NCBI RefSeq assembly: GCF_023065955.2
Contig: NW_026622974.1
Location: 28,241,718 to 28,305,717 of the forward strand
Length of the DNA: 64,000 bases
DNA from: Ursus arctos
Taxonomy: Eukaryota > Chordata > Mammalia > Carnivora > Ursidae
Direction of reading: 5' to 3'
Shown here: positions 54,036 to 64,000 of the stretch, in pieces
How the letters are laid out: every line of letters begins with the position of its first letter
How positions within the stretch are numbered: the first letter of the stretch is position 1
Translations under genes and position numbers: made by a program
The notes under the pieces: model-generated
Databases searched by the model: none
What the model was told of the DNA's origin: nothing
Seen by the model: only the letters and a program-made list of their open reading frames with translations

Positions 54036-56329
54036 GTGATGTGAAATGCCGTTTCTGTGAGTAGAAGAAAAATGAATGAAAGTATTTTTAAAATGATGAT
54101 GTATTACACACAAGTTAGAAAACATGATGATGACAGTTGTGGGCCCTATTGATCGTGAGATGACTTTGGAAATACTCAGAGTTCTGTAAGGACATGTAAT
54201 CTAGTCTTAGATGTGGCATTCAGACTGAGACCGGACAGATGAATACTGACTAGCCATAAAGGGTGCATGCGTGTGTGAGTGTGTGTGTTATTCCTGACAA
54301 AGAAAACCAGCTGTGAAAATATCCTGGGATGGAAAGGAATCAAAGGAAGCCAGTGGGACTGGAGTTTAACGTGCAGGTCACTGCTGTTGGGGCAGTGATA
54401 AATACAAAGTGGCAAAGTGTGCCTGAACTATAGATATTTTTATTTACCTACAATTTGCTTATTTGATACGGTGAAACACTAATGCATAGGATAGGAATCT
54501 GTCATCAAGCACTATTGGTCTTCATAGTCGAGGTGGACAGGCCCAGTGACTTCGGGTGTATGAGTCTTGTTACCTTTTATTTCTAAAACATATGATACTT
54601 CATACACTTCACATTATCAAGTGTTTTGGGCTCAAATCCCCAGTGAAATGAACTGAATGATGCTTATGTCTTGAAAAAAAAAAGGATTTAGCTCAATGAA
54701 CTGAAAGCTAGCTGAGCGAACTGCTTTGACCTTTTTTTCCCTCTGTATCGGTTATTCCTCAAATTGTGGTACCTATAGTCCTTGGGTGAGTGGACTGATA
54801 TTGGGGATACACTAAAGTTTAGGAAAAGAAGTTCTATTTCTTTAACACTTAAAATGTTACATTAACTTCAATAGGAAGGAAAGTCAGGAGATGGTTCATA
54901 ATGACCAATCTCCCAATTTATTTGTAAATGTCCATATAACAAATATACTTTATGTTCAATGAGTAATTAGAAGATTTACTGTTTTATTAGTGGGGAGCCT
55001 TATCGCTTGAACACAATGGTCACCTTGTTTACCTTTATTGACCACTGTCAGTCCCTCCACCTCTGCAGGAAGAAAAGACTAGGTATAAAGCACCAGAACT
55101 ACATGAAAAGGGCTTGCCCAGGAGAGCAGAAAATAGCTAGAAGGGTGAGTTCTGAGAGGATTATACTGCCACATTCCTGAAAGACAAGTTCGTCAGTCAA
55201 CAAATCAGCAGTCTTTTTACTTTTGATTACATGAACACGTATTTTCTCCTACAAATTAATTTCCAGCCATAATTTTTTTCATCGCATGTTTATAAACATG
55301 CTTGATGCTGAGACTTTCCTGATGAGATAAAAAGAAAAAATCTGAGAGCTTTCTGTGTGTTTTTGGGTTGTTGTTCACTGATAGCTTTAGGATGTAGTAG
55401 TCTTTGTGAATTTATGGTCTCAGTTGGAAATGTGGCTCAGTAGCTAAAAACAGGAAGTTCGTATATAACTTTGAAATCAGTAAAATATGCAACTAAGTAA
55501 AGAATCAACGGAATGATGTAGGTCTGTGGCAGGCCGAGAATGCTGTGATGGTGAACTGCCCAAAGTGAGCTCAAATACGGTGCTACTCCAGCCTTAACTG
55601 ATAAATTGGTAGTAAGCAGCAAAAGTCAAAGTGAAGGCATAAGGTATATGCAAATATTTATAGGATTATTTAGTGTTATTGTAGATATACAGGGATATCT
55701 TAATTTTGGTGTCTTGCTTGAGAAAACATGAACAATGATACATAAAACTATCACTTTCAAATGACCCTAAAAATCCACCTGTGCCAATTTGAAGGGAAAT
55801 GGCCAGACATTTCTAAAAGAAATTTCAAGAAAAGAGTAGTATTGAGTAGTAAGAAAAAAGATAAAAGACAAAATTGAATAAGAAAGTAAAAATATTTAAA
55901 CCTATTTTGTAATTATCTTGGATGGTGAAGATTAAGAAAGAATAAAGAAATTGATGAAGCCATGAGGTATGAATATGAGCCGATATGGTTTTAACAAATG
56001 ATATATTTAAAATATTTAAAAGCTGATTAAAAAGCTACTTAGGAGATTGAATTATTTCTTTGAAGTATAAACCTTTTATCATTTTTGTTAAAAAATTATG
56101 GCATTCCAACAAAAATAAAAATAATACTGAATACAACAAATAAGTGAGCAAGAAACAATGTTGTCATTTTGTGTTCATCTTCCAATTCAATCAACTTTTG
56201 TGCTATATACACTAATAGAAAAAAAGTCTGTAAAATTGATCCCTATTAAAATTTATCAGCAAAGAGAGTAAACAAAGCTATAAACTAGTTCATCAAAAAA
56301 CAACAAAAATAATCCCTATTAAAATTGAT
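54036..56329. other. Unassigned sequence, 2.3 kb
   Basis: No gene. A short GT-rich run lies at 54269-54289. Otherwise plain AT-rich DNA. Confidence 0.45.
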
Positions 56330-56600
56330 AATGTAAAATTGTCTGTAAATTGCCAACTTCAGTAAGGAAAAGATGCATAACGCTAAGATCCGACTAAAAG
56401 ATATTAAAAAAAATATTTTTATGAAATGGACAAGTTCCGAGAAAAACACAACCTATAAAAACTGACAGAAAAAATTGAAAATTATAATAGTCACATATCG
56501 AAGAAATTGATGAATTATTCTTCCGCAAAGAAAACTTTAGTGCCAGAAGTCTTTACTACTATATTCTTCCAAACTTGTAGGGGAAAAAAGCACCAATCTT
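56330..56600 (+). mobile_element. Old L1M/HAL1-type ORF2 fragment, sense
   Basis: GAAATGGACAAGTTCCGAGA-AAAACACAACCTA, then GACAGAAAAAATTGAAAATT, AAGAAAACTTTAGTGCCAGA and TATTCTTCCAAACTTGTAGG mirror the L1 ORF2 order (GAAATGGACAAATTCCTAG, AAAACCTACC, AAGAAAAGCCCAGGACCAG, TTCTACCAAAC). Highly diverged. Confidence 0.45.
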
Positions 56601-56629
56601 ATACAACTCTTTTGTAATTAGAGAATGTT

Positions 56630-57215
56630 ATTTTGAAAGGATATTTTTGCTCTATATAGAATTTAGGCTGTCAGTAGTTTTCTTTTTGTACTTTCAGATG
56701 GCATCTAATTGTCTTTTGGCTACCATGTCATTTTTTGAAAATAGTATGAGATTCATATTGTTGCTCCTTTGAAAGTCATGTGTCTTTCATTCTCTGGCTG
56801 CCTAAAATATGTTTTATTTCTCTTTGAATTTTAATTTCAGCAAGTTTATTATTTTTGTCTAGGGATAGTTTTCTTTTTTACACATCTTAAATCTGTGGCT
56901 TTTGGAAAATTCTCAGCCTTTATCTCTTCAAATATTGTTTCTGCCTCATTTTCTTTTATGTCTTCTTCTGGAGTACCATTTACACATGTTAAAACTTTAT
57001 TTTCCTTCTCAATTATTATGGTATCGTCTCTGTTTCCATCCTTTCATCTGTCTGTGCTTTAGTCTGAGTATTTCTTATTGATCTTTATTCCATCCCCCTT
57101 ACTACTCTCTATAGCAAGCTTTCATCTCCCATTAAAACCATATATTGAATCCTAATTTCAAATATTTTATTTTTTAGCTCTAGGATTTATTTTTTAGTTC
57201 TAGGATATATTATAC
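56630..57215 (-). mobile_element. Old L1M-type LINE, antisense
   Basis: TTTTTGCTCTATATAGAATT-TAGG, CATCTAATTGTCTTTTGGCT, GAAAATTCTCAGCCTTTATC, CTTCAAATATTGTTTCTGCC, CTTCTTCTGGAGTACCATTT follow the antisense text of old L1 elements. A tandem pair TTATTTTTTAGCTCTAGGAT / TTATTTTTTAGTTCTAGGAT closes it (57169-57207). Confidence 0.6.
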
Positions 57216-57420
57216 TACATATATTGCATATATATACACACGCACATACATACACACATATGTGATTTATGTATATATACGCAAATGTATTTGCATGTAT
57301 ATATACATATATATTGATTTATATGCATATGTATTTTAATTCTTTGTTTTATACTTGTTGTTTGTCAGTTTTAATATCTACATATTTTGTGAATCTGTTG
57401 CTTTTTTGGGGGGGGGGTGT
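57216..57420. repeat. Low-complexity AT/AC tract and G-run
   Basis: Alternating purine-pyrimidine TATATACACACGCACATACA and related words at 57228-57325, then a run of G at 57409-57417. Probably simple-repeat growth at the L1M edge. Confidence 0.7.
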
Positions 57421-57459
57421 AATATGGTCATACCACGTGATCTTCCAAGAAAATTTTTA

Positions 57460-57645
57460 AATTTTTTTTGGAGATTTAATTTATTTATTTGACAGAGAGA
57501 GAGAGTGCACAAGCAGGGGGAGAGGCAGAGAGGGAAGCAGGCTCCCCACTGAGCAGAGAGTCTGATGTGGGGCTCAATCCCAGGACCCTGGGATCATGAC
57601 CTGAGGCGAGGGCAGACACAACCAAATAAGCCACCCAAGCATCCC
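57460..57645 (-). mobile_element. Can-SINE, older, antisense
   Basis: TTTTTTTTGGAGATTTAATT, GA-rich half, GGACCCTGGGATCATGACCT and a degraded head AAGCCACCCAAGCATCCC. Weak TSD around CAAGAAAATTTTT and CAAGTAATTTTTT. Confidence 0.9.
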
Positions 57646-58429
57646 TCAAGTAATTTTTTTATTGAATGCCAAATAATGTGATGAAAAATTATATAAATTA
57701 TTTAAAGCTCTAGATGAATTAATTCCTCCAGAGTCATTTATTTTGACACCAAAAAGCAGTTACATAGAGAAAGATAATCTTAATCCATCTTGGTATTGAG
57801 CTGATTATAAGATAAGCCTTAGTTTTAAAAATGCTTTTCTCTTTCTACTTGCTCCCAAATTGCCATGCTTTAGCGCCTAGGTAGAAGTCTAAAGGGATCT
57901 CCTTCTTGAAAAGCCATGAACTTCAATTTTGGTCATTATAATCCAATTAAGCTATCTGAAGTTTTTCTCAACATCTCAAACTCTAGGTATCTATTTATAA
58001 GTCAGGAAAGGCTATGAGGAGAAAAGTAGCGCTGAATATTGGTCTCACTTCTGTACTCCCCTTCTCTTCAGGCTCTGGCTGTCTCAAGTCCTTGCTGTCC
58101 TAATACTTCTTTAACGTTGTGAAACATATTTTTAAAACATTCCATATAGTTTTCTAGTCATTCTCAGGGAGAGGTTGGTGTGCTAAAAGCAATTTTACCA
58201 CCCCAGAGACAGAGGTGGCATTTTTTTAAAAACACACACAATGTTTAATCTATTTCTTTATTTACTCCCATGGTACCACTTACCTTTATCTTTGAAGATT
58301 TCTTTCTCTCTCAAAGACAAAAAGGGAAAGCTAAAAGCAACCAGAGTAATGGTACAGATTCTATAAAAAATGAATGAGACTAAGAAGTTTTTGGAACAAA
58401 AAAAATAGATCAAAAGATGGTTAATTAGT
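57646..58429. other. Unassigned sequence
   Basis: Nothing recognised. Confidence 0.5.
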
Positions 58430-58895
58430 GTTCCAGTTACTATGGTTTCAAAACCAATTGCCATAAAACTTAGTGCCTTAAAACAACCCATTTATTGTGC
58501 TTTAGAGTCTGTGGGCGAGGAAGTTGGACACGGTGTAGAGCCAGTGGCTTGTTTCTGTTCCCAGATGTCTGGATTCTCAGCTGGGACACAAGACAGCAGG
58601 GGTTACGCCACGGCTCGGAAACAGAGTCATTTAGATGTGTCTTCGTTCATGTGTGTGTTGGCTGATTCTGGCTGTTAACTGGGACCTCACCTTAGGCTGT
58701 GGCCAAAGTCTGTGGTCTCTCATTGTGGCCTGTATTTCCTCAGATGGCCTCAGCAACCTTACATTTCTTAAATGGTCACTTAGAACTCACCAGTAGTGTG
58801 TCTTTGAAAAGGTAGAAGTTGCATGAGCTTTCTCAATTTGTATTGGAAGTTATGCAGTCTCATTTTTACCACGGTCTATTGGTTACAAGTGAGGC
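58430..58895 (-). mobile_element. MLT1-type MaLR LTR, antisense, diverged
   Basis: CCAATTGCCATAAAACTTAG-TGCCTTAAAACAAC, CATTTATTGTGCTTTAGAGT and CAGCTGGGACACAAGAC follow the antisense LTR. The distal half is less clear. Confidence 0.55.
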
Positions 58896-59204
58896 ACCAA
58901 ATTGCCAGATTTGGTGTGAGGAGGAGGGTAGCATAGATTCCATTTCTTAATATGAGAAAGCAAGGTCATATTGTAGAAGAACTTGTAAGAATGAGACATT
59001 TTTGTCTCAAGCTTTGAAAGATAGAGTCTGCCACAAGTCATAATTCTAAAGGGTGAAAACATGACAATCTGTATCCCTCCCTCCTCATGGATTGTCTCTA
59101 AATCAAACATGTTAAAGAAGAGAAGGAAAAGCTCAACATATAGAGAGCATAATATTGTATGGTAGAAAAATGCAAATATTACCACTTATAGCAAATGTAG
59201 AGGG
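58896..59204. other. Unassigned sequence
   Basis: Nothing recognised. The 100-codon minus frame here has no known motif. Confidence 0.5.
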
Positions 59205-59386
59205 ATCGAATTCCCTGACTAAAATACAAAATTTAATTACAAAATAAAATTTATTAGTGATACTAATTGAATGTTAATGATATACAAAGATTAAAAGCAA
59301 AGGAAAGGATGGAAAGGATATACTACATAAATACTAACCAAAAGAAAATATTTAGTTATTTTATTATTAGAAAAAAATTGAGGGGA

Positions 59387-59591
59387 GGGGCACCTGGGTG
59401 GCACAGCGGTTAGGCGTCTGCCTTCGGCTCAGGGTGTGATCCTGGCGTTATGGGATCGAGCCCCATATCAGGCTCTTCCGCTATGAGCCTGCTTCTTCCT
59501 CTCCCACTCCCCCTGCTTGTGTTCCCTCTCTTGCTGGCTGTCTCTCTCTCTCTGTCAAATAAATAAATAAAATCTTAAAAAAAAAAAAAAA
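59387..59591 (+). mobile_element. Can-SINE, younger, inserted at the head of another SINE
   Basis: Near-consensus copy with CTCTTCCGCTATGAGCCTGC. TSD AGAAAAAAATTGAGGGGA (59369-59386) against AGAAAAAAGTTGAGGGGA (59592-59609), one mismatch. The TSD takes in the first bases (GGGGA) of the older SINE, which fixes the order of insertion. Confidence 0.95.
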
Positions 59592-59604
59592 AGAAAAAAG
59601 TTGA

Positions 59605-59820
59605 GGGGAGACTGGGTGGTATAGTCAGTTAAGCAACCAAATCTTGGTTTTGGCTCAGGTCATGATCTCAGGGTGGTGAGACTGAGTCCCGCGTAGGGCT
59701 CCGTGCTCAGTGCGAAGTCTGCTTGAGATTCTCTCTCCCTCTCTCCTTGCCCCTCTTGCTCGTGCTCTCTCTCTGTCCCTCTCTTTCTCAAATAAATACA
59801 TAAATAAATCTTTTTGAAAA
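59605..59820 (+). mobile_element. Can-SINE, older subfamily, sense
   Basis: Degenerate head GGGGAGACTGGGTGGTATAG, box-B region AGACTGAGTCCC, the older-type TCTGCTTGAGATTCTCTCTC and tail AAATAAATACATAAATAAAT. Frames on the minus strand here are SINE-derived. Confidence 0.92.
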
Positions 59821-59985
59821 GGTGATAAGAATGATAACAGGAATAATTCATCATGAGAGTAAAGCAATAAATTCTGAACCTTCATAGATTTAATGACATA
59901 ATTTTAAAATACATTAAAGGAGAAATTGACAGAAATAAAAGGAAAACAAAAAATTTACAGTCATAGAGGAAAGATTTGCCCATCT

Positions 59986-60429
59986 TTTTTAAGAGGGAGA
60001 GGAGGGGACAGATTGATGAATCAAGATAATAAAAAAATAAGTGAGAACATAAAGAATATAGCTAGTTTGTTATAGTGTTGATTTATGGGTAAAAATATGG
60101 ATATTAAAAAAGTGTTGAGTGAAAAATGATAGCTGCAAAAGGGCATGAACAGTATGATTTGAGATACTTTTGAGAATAAAAGAGTGTTTTAATACTGTGT
60201 TAGAACAGAGAGTGCAAACCAGACTCTCTTGAGCAAACTGGGATATAAGTTCTCATTAAATATTATACTATTGTTGGAAAACAAGTGCACAAAACAGCAC
60301 TATAGAAACGTATATTTCATGCATATGTCAAAAAAGCATAACAATATTCTGGGAGCGAAGAAGAGAGGGACGAAGGAATTGGAGTTTGTCATGTAAGATA
60401 GGCAGAAAAACACCTCCCCGCCCTCCTAG
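59986..60429. other. Unassigned AT-rich sequence
   Basis: Possibly more of the degraded L1M; nothing firm. Confidence 0.4.
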
Positions 60430-60845
60430 AGTACGTGGAAAATGCGAATTCAGATTGCAGATGGAATTAAGGGTGCGAAGCAACTGTCTAATAGGCAGAT
60501 TATGTTGGATTACCTGGATGCACCCTTGAAGGGGAGTCCTTAAAAGAGGCAGAGGGAGGTAGAAGAGGAGGTCAGGGTGCTGTGATGTGAGAAGGACTAG
60601 AGCCATCATTGCTGTCTGAAGATGGGAGGAGACTGTGAACTAGGGATGTGGGGAGCGTGCAGAAATTGGAAAGGGAAAGAGAATGAATTCTTTCCTAAGA
60701 ATCTCCAAAAGGAGGTCGGCCCTGACAGCACTTTGATTTTTTTCCCAGTATGACCCATGTCAGATTTCTGACCTCCAGAATAATAAATAATAAATTCACA
60801 CTGTTTCAGGCACTATGTTCGTGGAACTTTATTATGATACTAGTA
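60430..60845 (+). mobile_element. MLT1-type MaLR LTR, sense
   Basis: GATTGCAGATGGAATTAAGG, GATTACCTGGATGCACCC, CTTAAAAGAGGCAGAGGGAG, CTGACAGCACTTTGATTTTT, GATTTCTGACCTCCAGAATA and AATAAATTCACACTGTTTCA match the sense LTR. Solo copy. Confidence 0.78.
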
Positions 60846-61512
60846 AACACTAATTAATGTTTTATTTCATTAAATAAGATGGAAATAGAAAACCTGTGAG
60901 GTGGGTACCTGAGTCTCTTTATATATATTTAAACACCCACAATTTAAAATTGAATAAAAATATACAATATACTTACATATTTTGTGTACATATAATCTGA
61001 ATGTAATTGATATAATTTTTGACTTAGTCTTTGTGTAGTGTGAAGTCAAAGAAATAGCAGTTAGCAAGAAAAAATATATGTGTATATATTGAAATCAATT
61101 CATAGGTAAGCTCAATACATTAATTTTCTGACAAATCTCTAAAGCCGGAAGGGTGTTTTTATGTATGTGTTGGAGGTTTGGGGAAGTGTTTTTTGAAAAC
61201 ATGGCCAAACAACTTAAAATTCCTCTTTCCCTGTCACTGTCCTCGACAGCATCCACTTCGTAACGCCCGTCCTCTCATACCCTTAACCTTCAACCAGGGA
61301 GTTTTCCTTTCATCCATCCTACACACGTTGTTGTCCTCAGTCCTTCTCTCCTTTCTTTCTATCTCAATTATTTTTTCTCTTCATGATTTCTGTTCCTAAT
61401 TTCCCAGTGTTCCCGTTATGCATCTTAAAATTCCATTCTTAGCTGGAATTCTCCTTAGGTTGGAAAAAAAGAGAAACGGAGAAGATGATGTCATCCTTCT
61501 CTGGTGGGCGTT
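60846..61512. other. Unassigned sequence
   Basis: AT-rich to 61140, then pyrimidine-rich to about 61440. Nothing firmly recognised. Confidence 0.45.
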
Positions 61513-61769
61513 TTAGCTTGCTAGGGCTGCAGTAACAACGTGCCACAAACCCGGTGCCTTCAACGACAGAAATCTACTGTCTCCCAGGGCTGGAGGCTGG
61601 AAACCTGAGATCCTGGTGTCAGCAGGGATGTTCCTTCTGAGGGTGGTGAGGGAGACTCTATTCCATGAATCTTGCCTGGTTTCTGGTGGTTTGATGGTGA
61701 TCTTTGCCATTCTTTGGCTTGTAGAAGCATCGCTCCATTCCCTTCCTTCATCTCTACCTGGTGTTCTCC

Positions 61770-61807
<38 letters not shown>

Positions 61808-62012
61808 ACATGCACGCGCACCCAAATTTCTCCTTTTTATAAAGATAGTAGGCATCTTGGACTAGGGGGTCCAACTTACTCCAGTCTGACTTCATCTTAA
61901 CAAATTATACCTGCAAATACTCTATGTTCAAATTAGGTCAACTTCTGAGGTATTGGAGGTTAGGACCTCAACATACAAATTTTCTAGGGAGACCCAATTC
62001 AACTTATAACAG
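61513..62012 (-). mobile_element. MaLR LTR (MLT1/MST group), antisense, with GT/GC tract
   Basis: GCTTGCTAGGGCTGCAGTAA, CAACGACAGAAATCTACTGT, AGGGCTGGAGGCTGGAAAC, GGCTTGTAGAAGCATCGC, TTATAAAGATAGTAGGCATC, ACTTCTGAGGTATTGGAGGT and AACTTATAACA match the antisense LTR along its length. A purine-pyrimidine alternation sits inside at 61769-61820. Confidence 0.88.
61769..61820. repeat. Compound (TG)n(CG)n(CA) alternating tract
   Basis: An unbroken pyrimidine-purine alternation of about 52 bp: CG, then TG units, then GCGCGCGCGC, then ACGCACATGCACGCGCAC. A strong Z-DNA candidate; the GTGTGTGCGCGC and GCGCACGCACA halves are also partly self-complementary. Confidence 0.95.
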
Positions 62013-63539
62013 TGGATGAGAAATGAGGAAATCTATAGAAACTCATTTTTTAATCAGTTTTGTTCAAAAAGATATATTCTCCCTATATAATGTTCTGGAA
62101 GGGTAACCCAGAAAAAGCTTTCCAATGGCTTCTCATAGAAGAGGAAGGAGTAGAGTAAAAGGAGGGTTTTAAATTTTAGTCTGTAGTGTCTGTTTGAAAG
62201 TTTTAGAGTAATGAACATCTAGTCATGCATTACTTTTTGAATTTAAGGTTTTAAACAGATTATTTAGCAGGTATTTTCCAAGGATGAATACTTATCAAAA
62301 AATGTATTTTAAAAGATTTTTATTGTACATGATTAAATTTGCAAAGAAAATAAAACTGAGAGTTGAACAATAGTAGTGGGTATAGAAGATAAGACTTAGG
62401 GAAAAAGGGCTCCTCCGAGTAGGGGAGGAGGGGGGAATAAGCAACAGCAACAAAAAGATTCATATCAATTATATAATAACAAACATTTGCTGTTTCAGAA
62501 TTTTCATTTTCTCTAAGTGTAAAATTTAAAATTTAAAAATACTTGTTCTCAATAGTCAATAGCAAAGTGATTATTCTCCTTACCACAGACAGACATCCCT
62601 GTCATTATCTGTCAGCAGCTGAGGGTGTTGGAACCATTGTGTGGATGTCAGGGAGGAGAAGACTCATTTCTCTAAGGTCTTACTGCACTCAGTCAAACTT
62701 CATAAATATTTGGTCTTATCAAAATGATCCAGGAGGATTGAAGGCATGAGGTATACGAAGAATCAAGAAACAGTCAGTCACAAACAGCACATAATTCCAA
62801 CTGGATTGATATATTAACTGGATGTGTCATGGATTTGTTAATTCTAGAAGGGCGAACTGCAATTTCTTTCTCCCAGCCAGCAAAATATGCTTTTAAAGGA
62901 AAATGTTTGATTTCAGTTCATTCTTTCACTAATTAAAAGATGTCAGCACCTCACCTAAACCCCTCTTTGCAGGAATATTCTTGGATAAGTCTTGTATTCT
63001 TCCCTGGGTCCTGAGTTGTGTTTCTTAGCTCTTGGTCTCAGGCACACAGGTGGTAATAAAGACACTGGGCATCGCTTCTGAATCCCGTAAGACAAGTCTA
63101 GCCTCCTTCTAGGAACTTCGTTCTTGACTCCAACCACTCTGAATAAAGCCTATTTCATCATGTGTGTGGTTTGCAAACATTTAATCAGCCAACAATATTT
63201 TATTTTTAATTTTTTCCTAATTGCTGCTGACAAGTATCTTCCAATTCCTTTGCCACAACAAAATTTATGCAAATAGTGAAGATCTTTACCACATTGCAGT
63301 CTTCTCGGTAATATTTTTAAATGTTAGCACTGAATACTAGCAGCTTATAATCACTTGTGCTCTTGGGCTAGTTTTATTTTCTCTACCATGCTTATTATCT
63401 CTTCCCACACCAGCACTATTTTTCCTCTTCATTATTTTCAGTATAAACAATGCTTTTTAGATGTTTATTATGTTTTAATGTGATTCATTTATCTTTATAG
63501 GTAATACATGCCATAATTCATATTTAAAACTAATAAAAT
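62013..63539. other. Unassigned sequence, 1.5 kb
   Basis: No repeat, RNA gene or exon recognised. Small frames (62543-62749, 62955-63137) have no known motif. Confidence 0.45.
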
Positions 63540-64000
63540 GGAACATAATGAAAAAATCTCCGGCCCACTCTGTACAGTAGCTGAACATTTAATCTCACCT
63601 TACAGGCAAACCATATTGTCAATTACTTATGTATCCTTTCAGAGGTACTGTATATCAGCCTATATATGGATTTATACTTTGAACAATGGCGTACCTTACA
63701 TACTGCCACACAATCTAGCTTTTCTCTTCTGCAGTGTCTCCCTGGGTTGGGGATTCCACAGCAGTCCATGCAAAGGTGTTTTTTAACTTCTGTAGGTCTT
63801 TCACCGTCTTGACCTACCCTTATTTATTAAATGGTCCTATATTGATAGGCATTTGGGTTGTTTTCAATCTTTTGTTTTTACAAAACAATGCTGCAGTAAA
63901 TGTCTTTGCACCTAAATCTCTGAGAAATCATTGAAATACAGTTGCAGGATAAATTGCTGAAGATAGAATTTCTCACTAGAAGAATGGGTACATTTGTAAT
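63540..64000 (-). mobile_element. Old L1M-type LINE, antisense, runs off the window
   Basis: GTATCCTTTCAGAGGTACTG, CTATATTGATAGGCATTTGG-GTTGTTTTCAATC, AAAACAATGCTGCAGTAAAT and GAGATTT-like end text correspond to the antisense L1 order (TTGATGGACATTTAGGTTGTTT, AACAATGCTGCAATGAA, AGGATAAATTCC). It continues past 64000. Confidence 0.65.

Larger units (their letters stand above)
59205..59985 (+). mobile_element. Old L1M/HAL1-type fragment, sense, hosting two SINEs
   Basis: GCAAAGGAAAGGATGGAAAG-GATATACTAC-ATAAATACTAACCAAAAG and, after the SINEs, GAGTAAAGCAATAAATTCTG and TAAAGGAGAAATTGACAGAA follow the L1 ORF2 endonuclease-region order (GGATGGAAAAAGATATACCA, then AAAGGAGAAATAGACAAATC). Confidence 0.5.

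Noticed and set aside
61513..61900. Frames with His/Thr or Cys/Val/Arg repeats
   Set aside because: They come from translating the GT/GC microsatellite inside an LTR.
1..64000. Bacterial, phage or defence-type gene system
   Set aside because: No dense gene layout, ribosome binding sites or operons; the repeat content is clearly mammalian.

Overview
The window is eukaryotic, mammalian, non-coding DNA. It is AT-rich and full of interspersed repeats, and no multi-exon gene, RNA gene, operon or CRISPR array can be supported. The organism is a caniform carnivore. The main evidence is about two dozen tRNA-Lys-derived Can-SINEs, with a GGGGCGCCTGGGTGGC-type head, a (CT)-rich 3' half and an AATAAATAAAATCTT-type tail. 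The L1 3' ends are also of carnivore type. The younger SINE subfamily (with the word CTCCGCTATGAGCCTGC) resembles copies I associate with bears or giant panda, so an ursid is my best guess, but this rests on memory and not on a search.

Layout. 0.5-5.4 kb: two antisense L1 3' ends, an ERVL-type LTR and MIRs. 6-13 kb: six Can-SINEs and a broken L2. 14.7-16.9 kb: a fairly young, 5'-inverted (twin-primed) L1 whose two oppositely oriented ORF2 pieces are still open. 19.8-22.9 kb: a degraded L2 LINE broken up by a SINE, a MER5A-like hAT, a MIR and an MLT1 LTR. 24.7-30.6 kb: MLT1 LTRs, L2, MIR and SINEs. 32.9-34.3 kb: an old antisense L1M. 34.6-35.0 kb: an unexplained CpG-dense, repeat-free stretch. 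35.4-44.9 kb: SINEs, a hAT fragment with a (CA)n tract, LTRs, L2 and MIR. 45.8-47.6 kb: an old sense L1 split by a SINE. 48.2-54 kb: more SINEs, plus a DNA transposon at 52.0-52.85 kb carrying two unusual inserts. 56.3-64 kb: old L1M pieces, MLT1 LTRs, nested SINEs and a Z-DNA-prone tract.

No genes work together here. The readable history is one of insertions: ancient L2, MIR, MLT1 and MER5 elements (pre-carnivoran), then L1M, then carnivore L1 and Can-SINEs, many with target-site duplications (TSDs) still visible. The most interesting observations are a 57-bp near-perfect inverted copy of a sequence 1.3 kb away, lodged in a DNA transposon (52.2 and 53.6 kb); a 3'-truncated, tailless SINE with 13-bp TSDs (52.55 kb); the twin-primed L1; and the CpG-dense segment with a TATA-like word and a splice-donor-like site (34.6-34.9 kb). 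Repeat family names are recognised from memory and boundaries are approximate unless a TSD is given.
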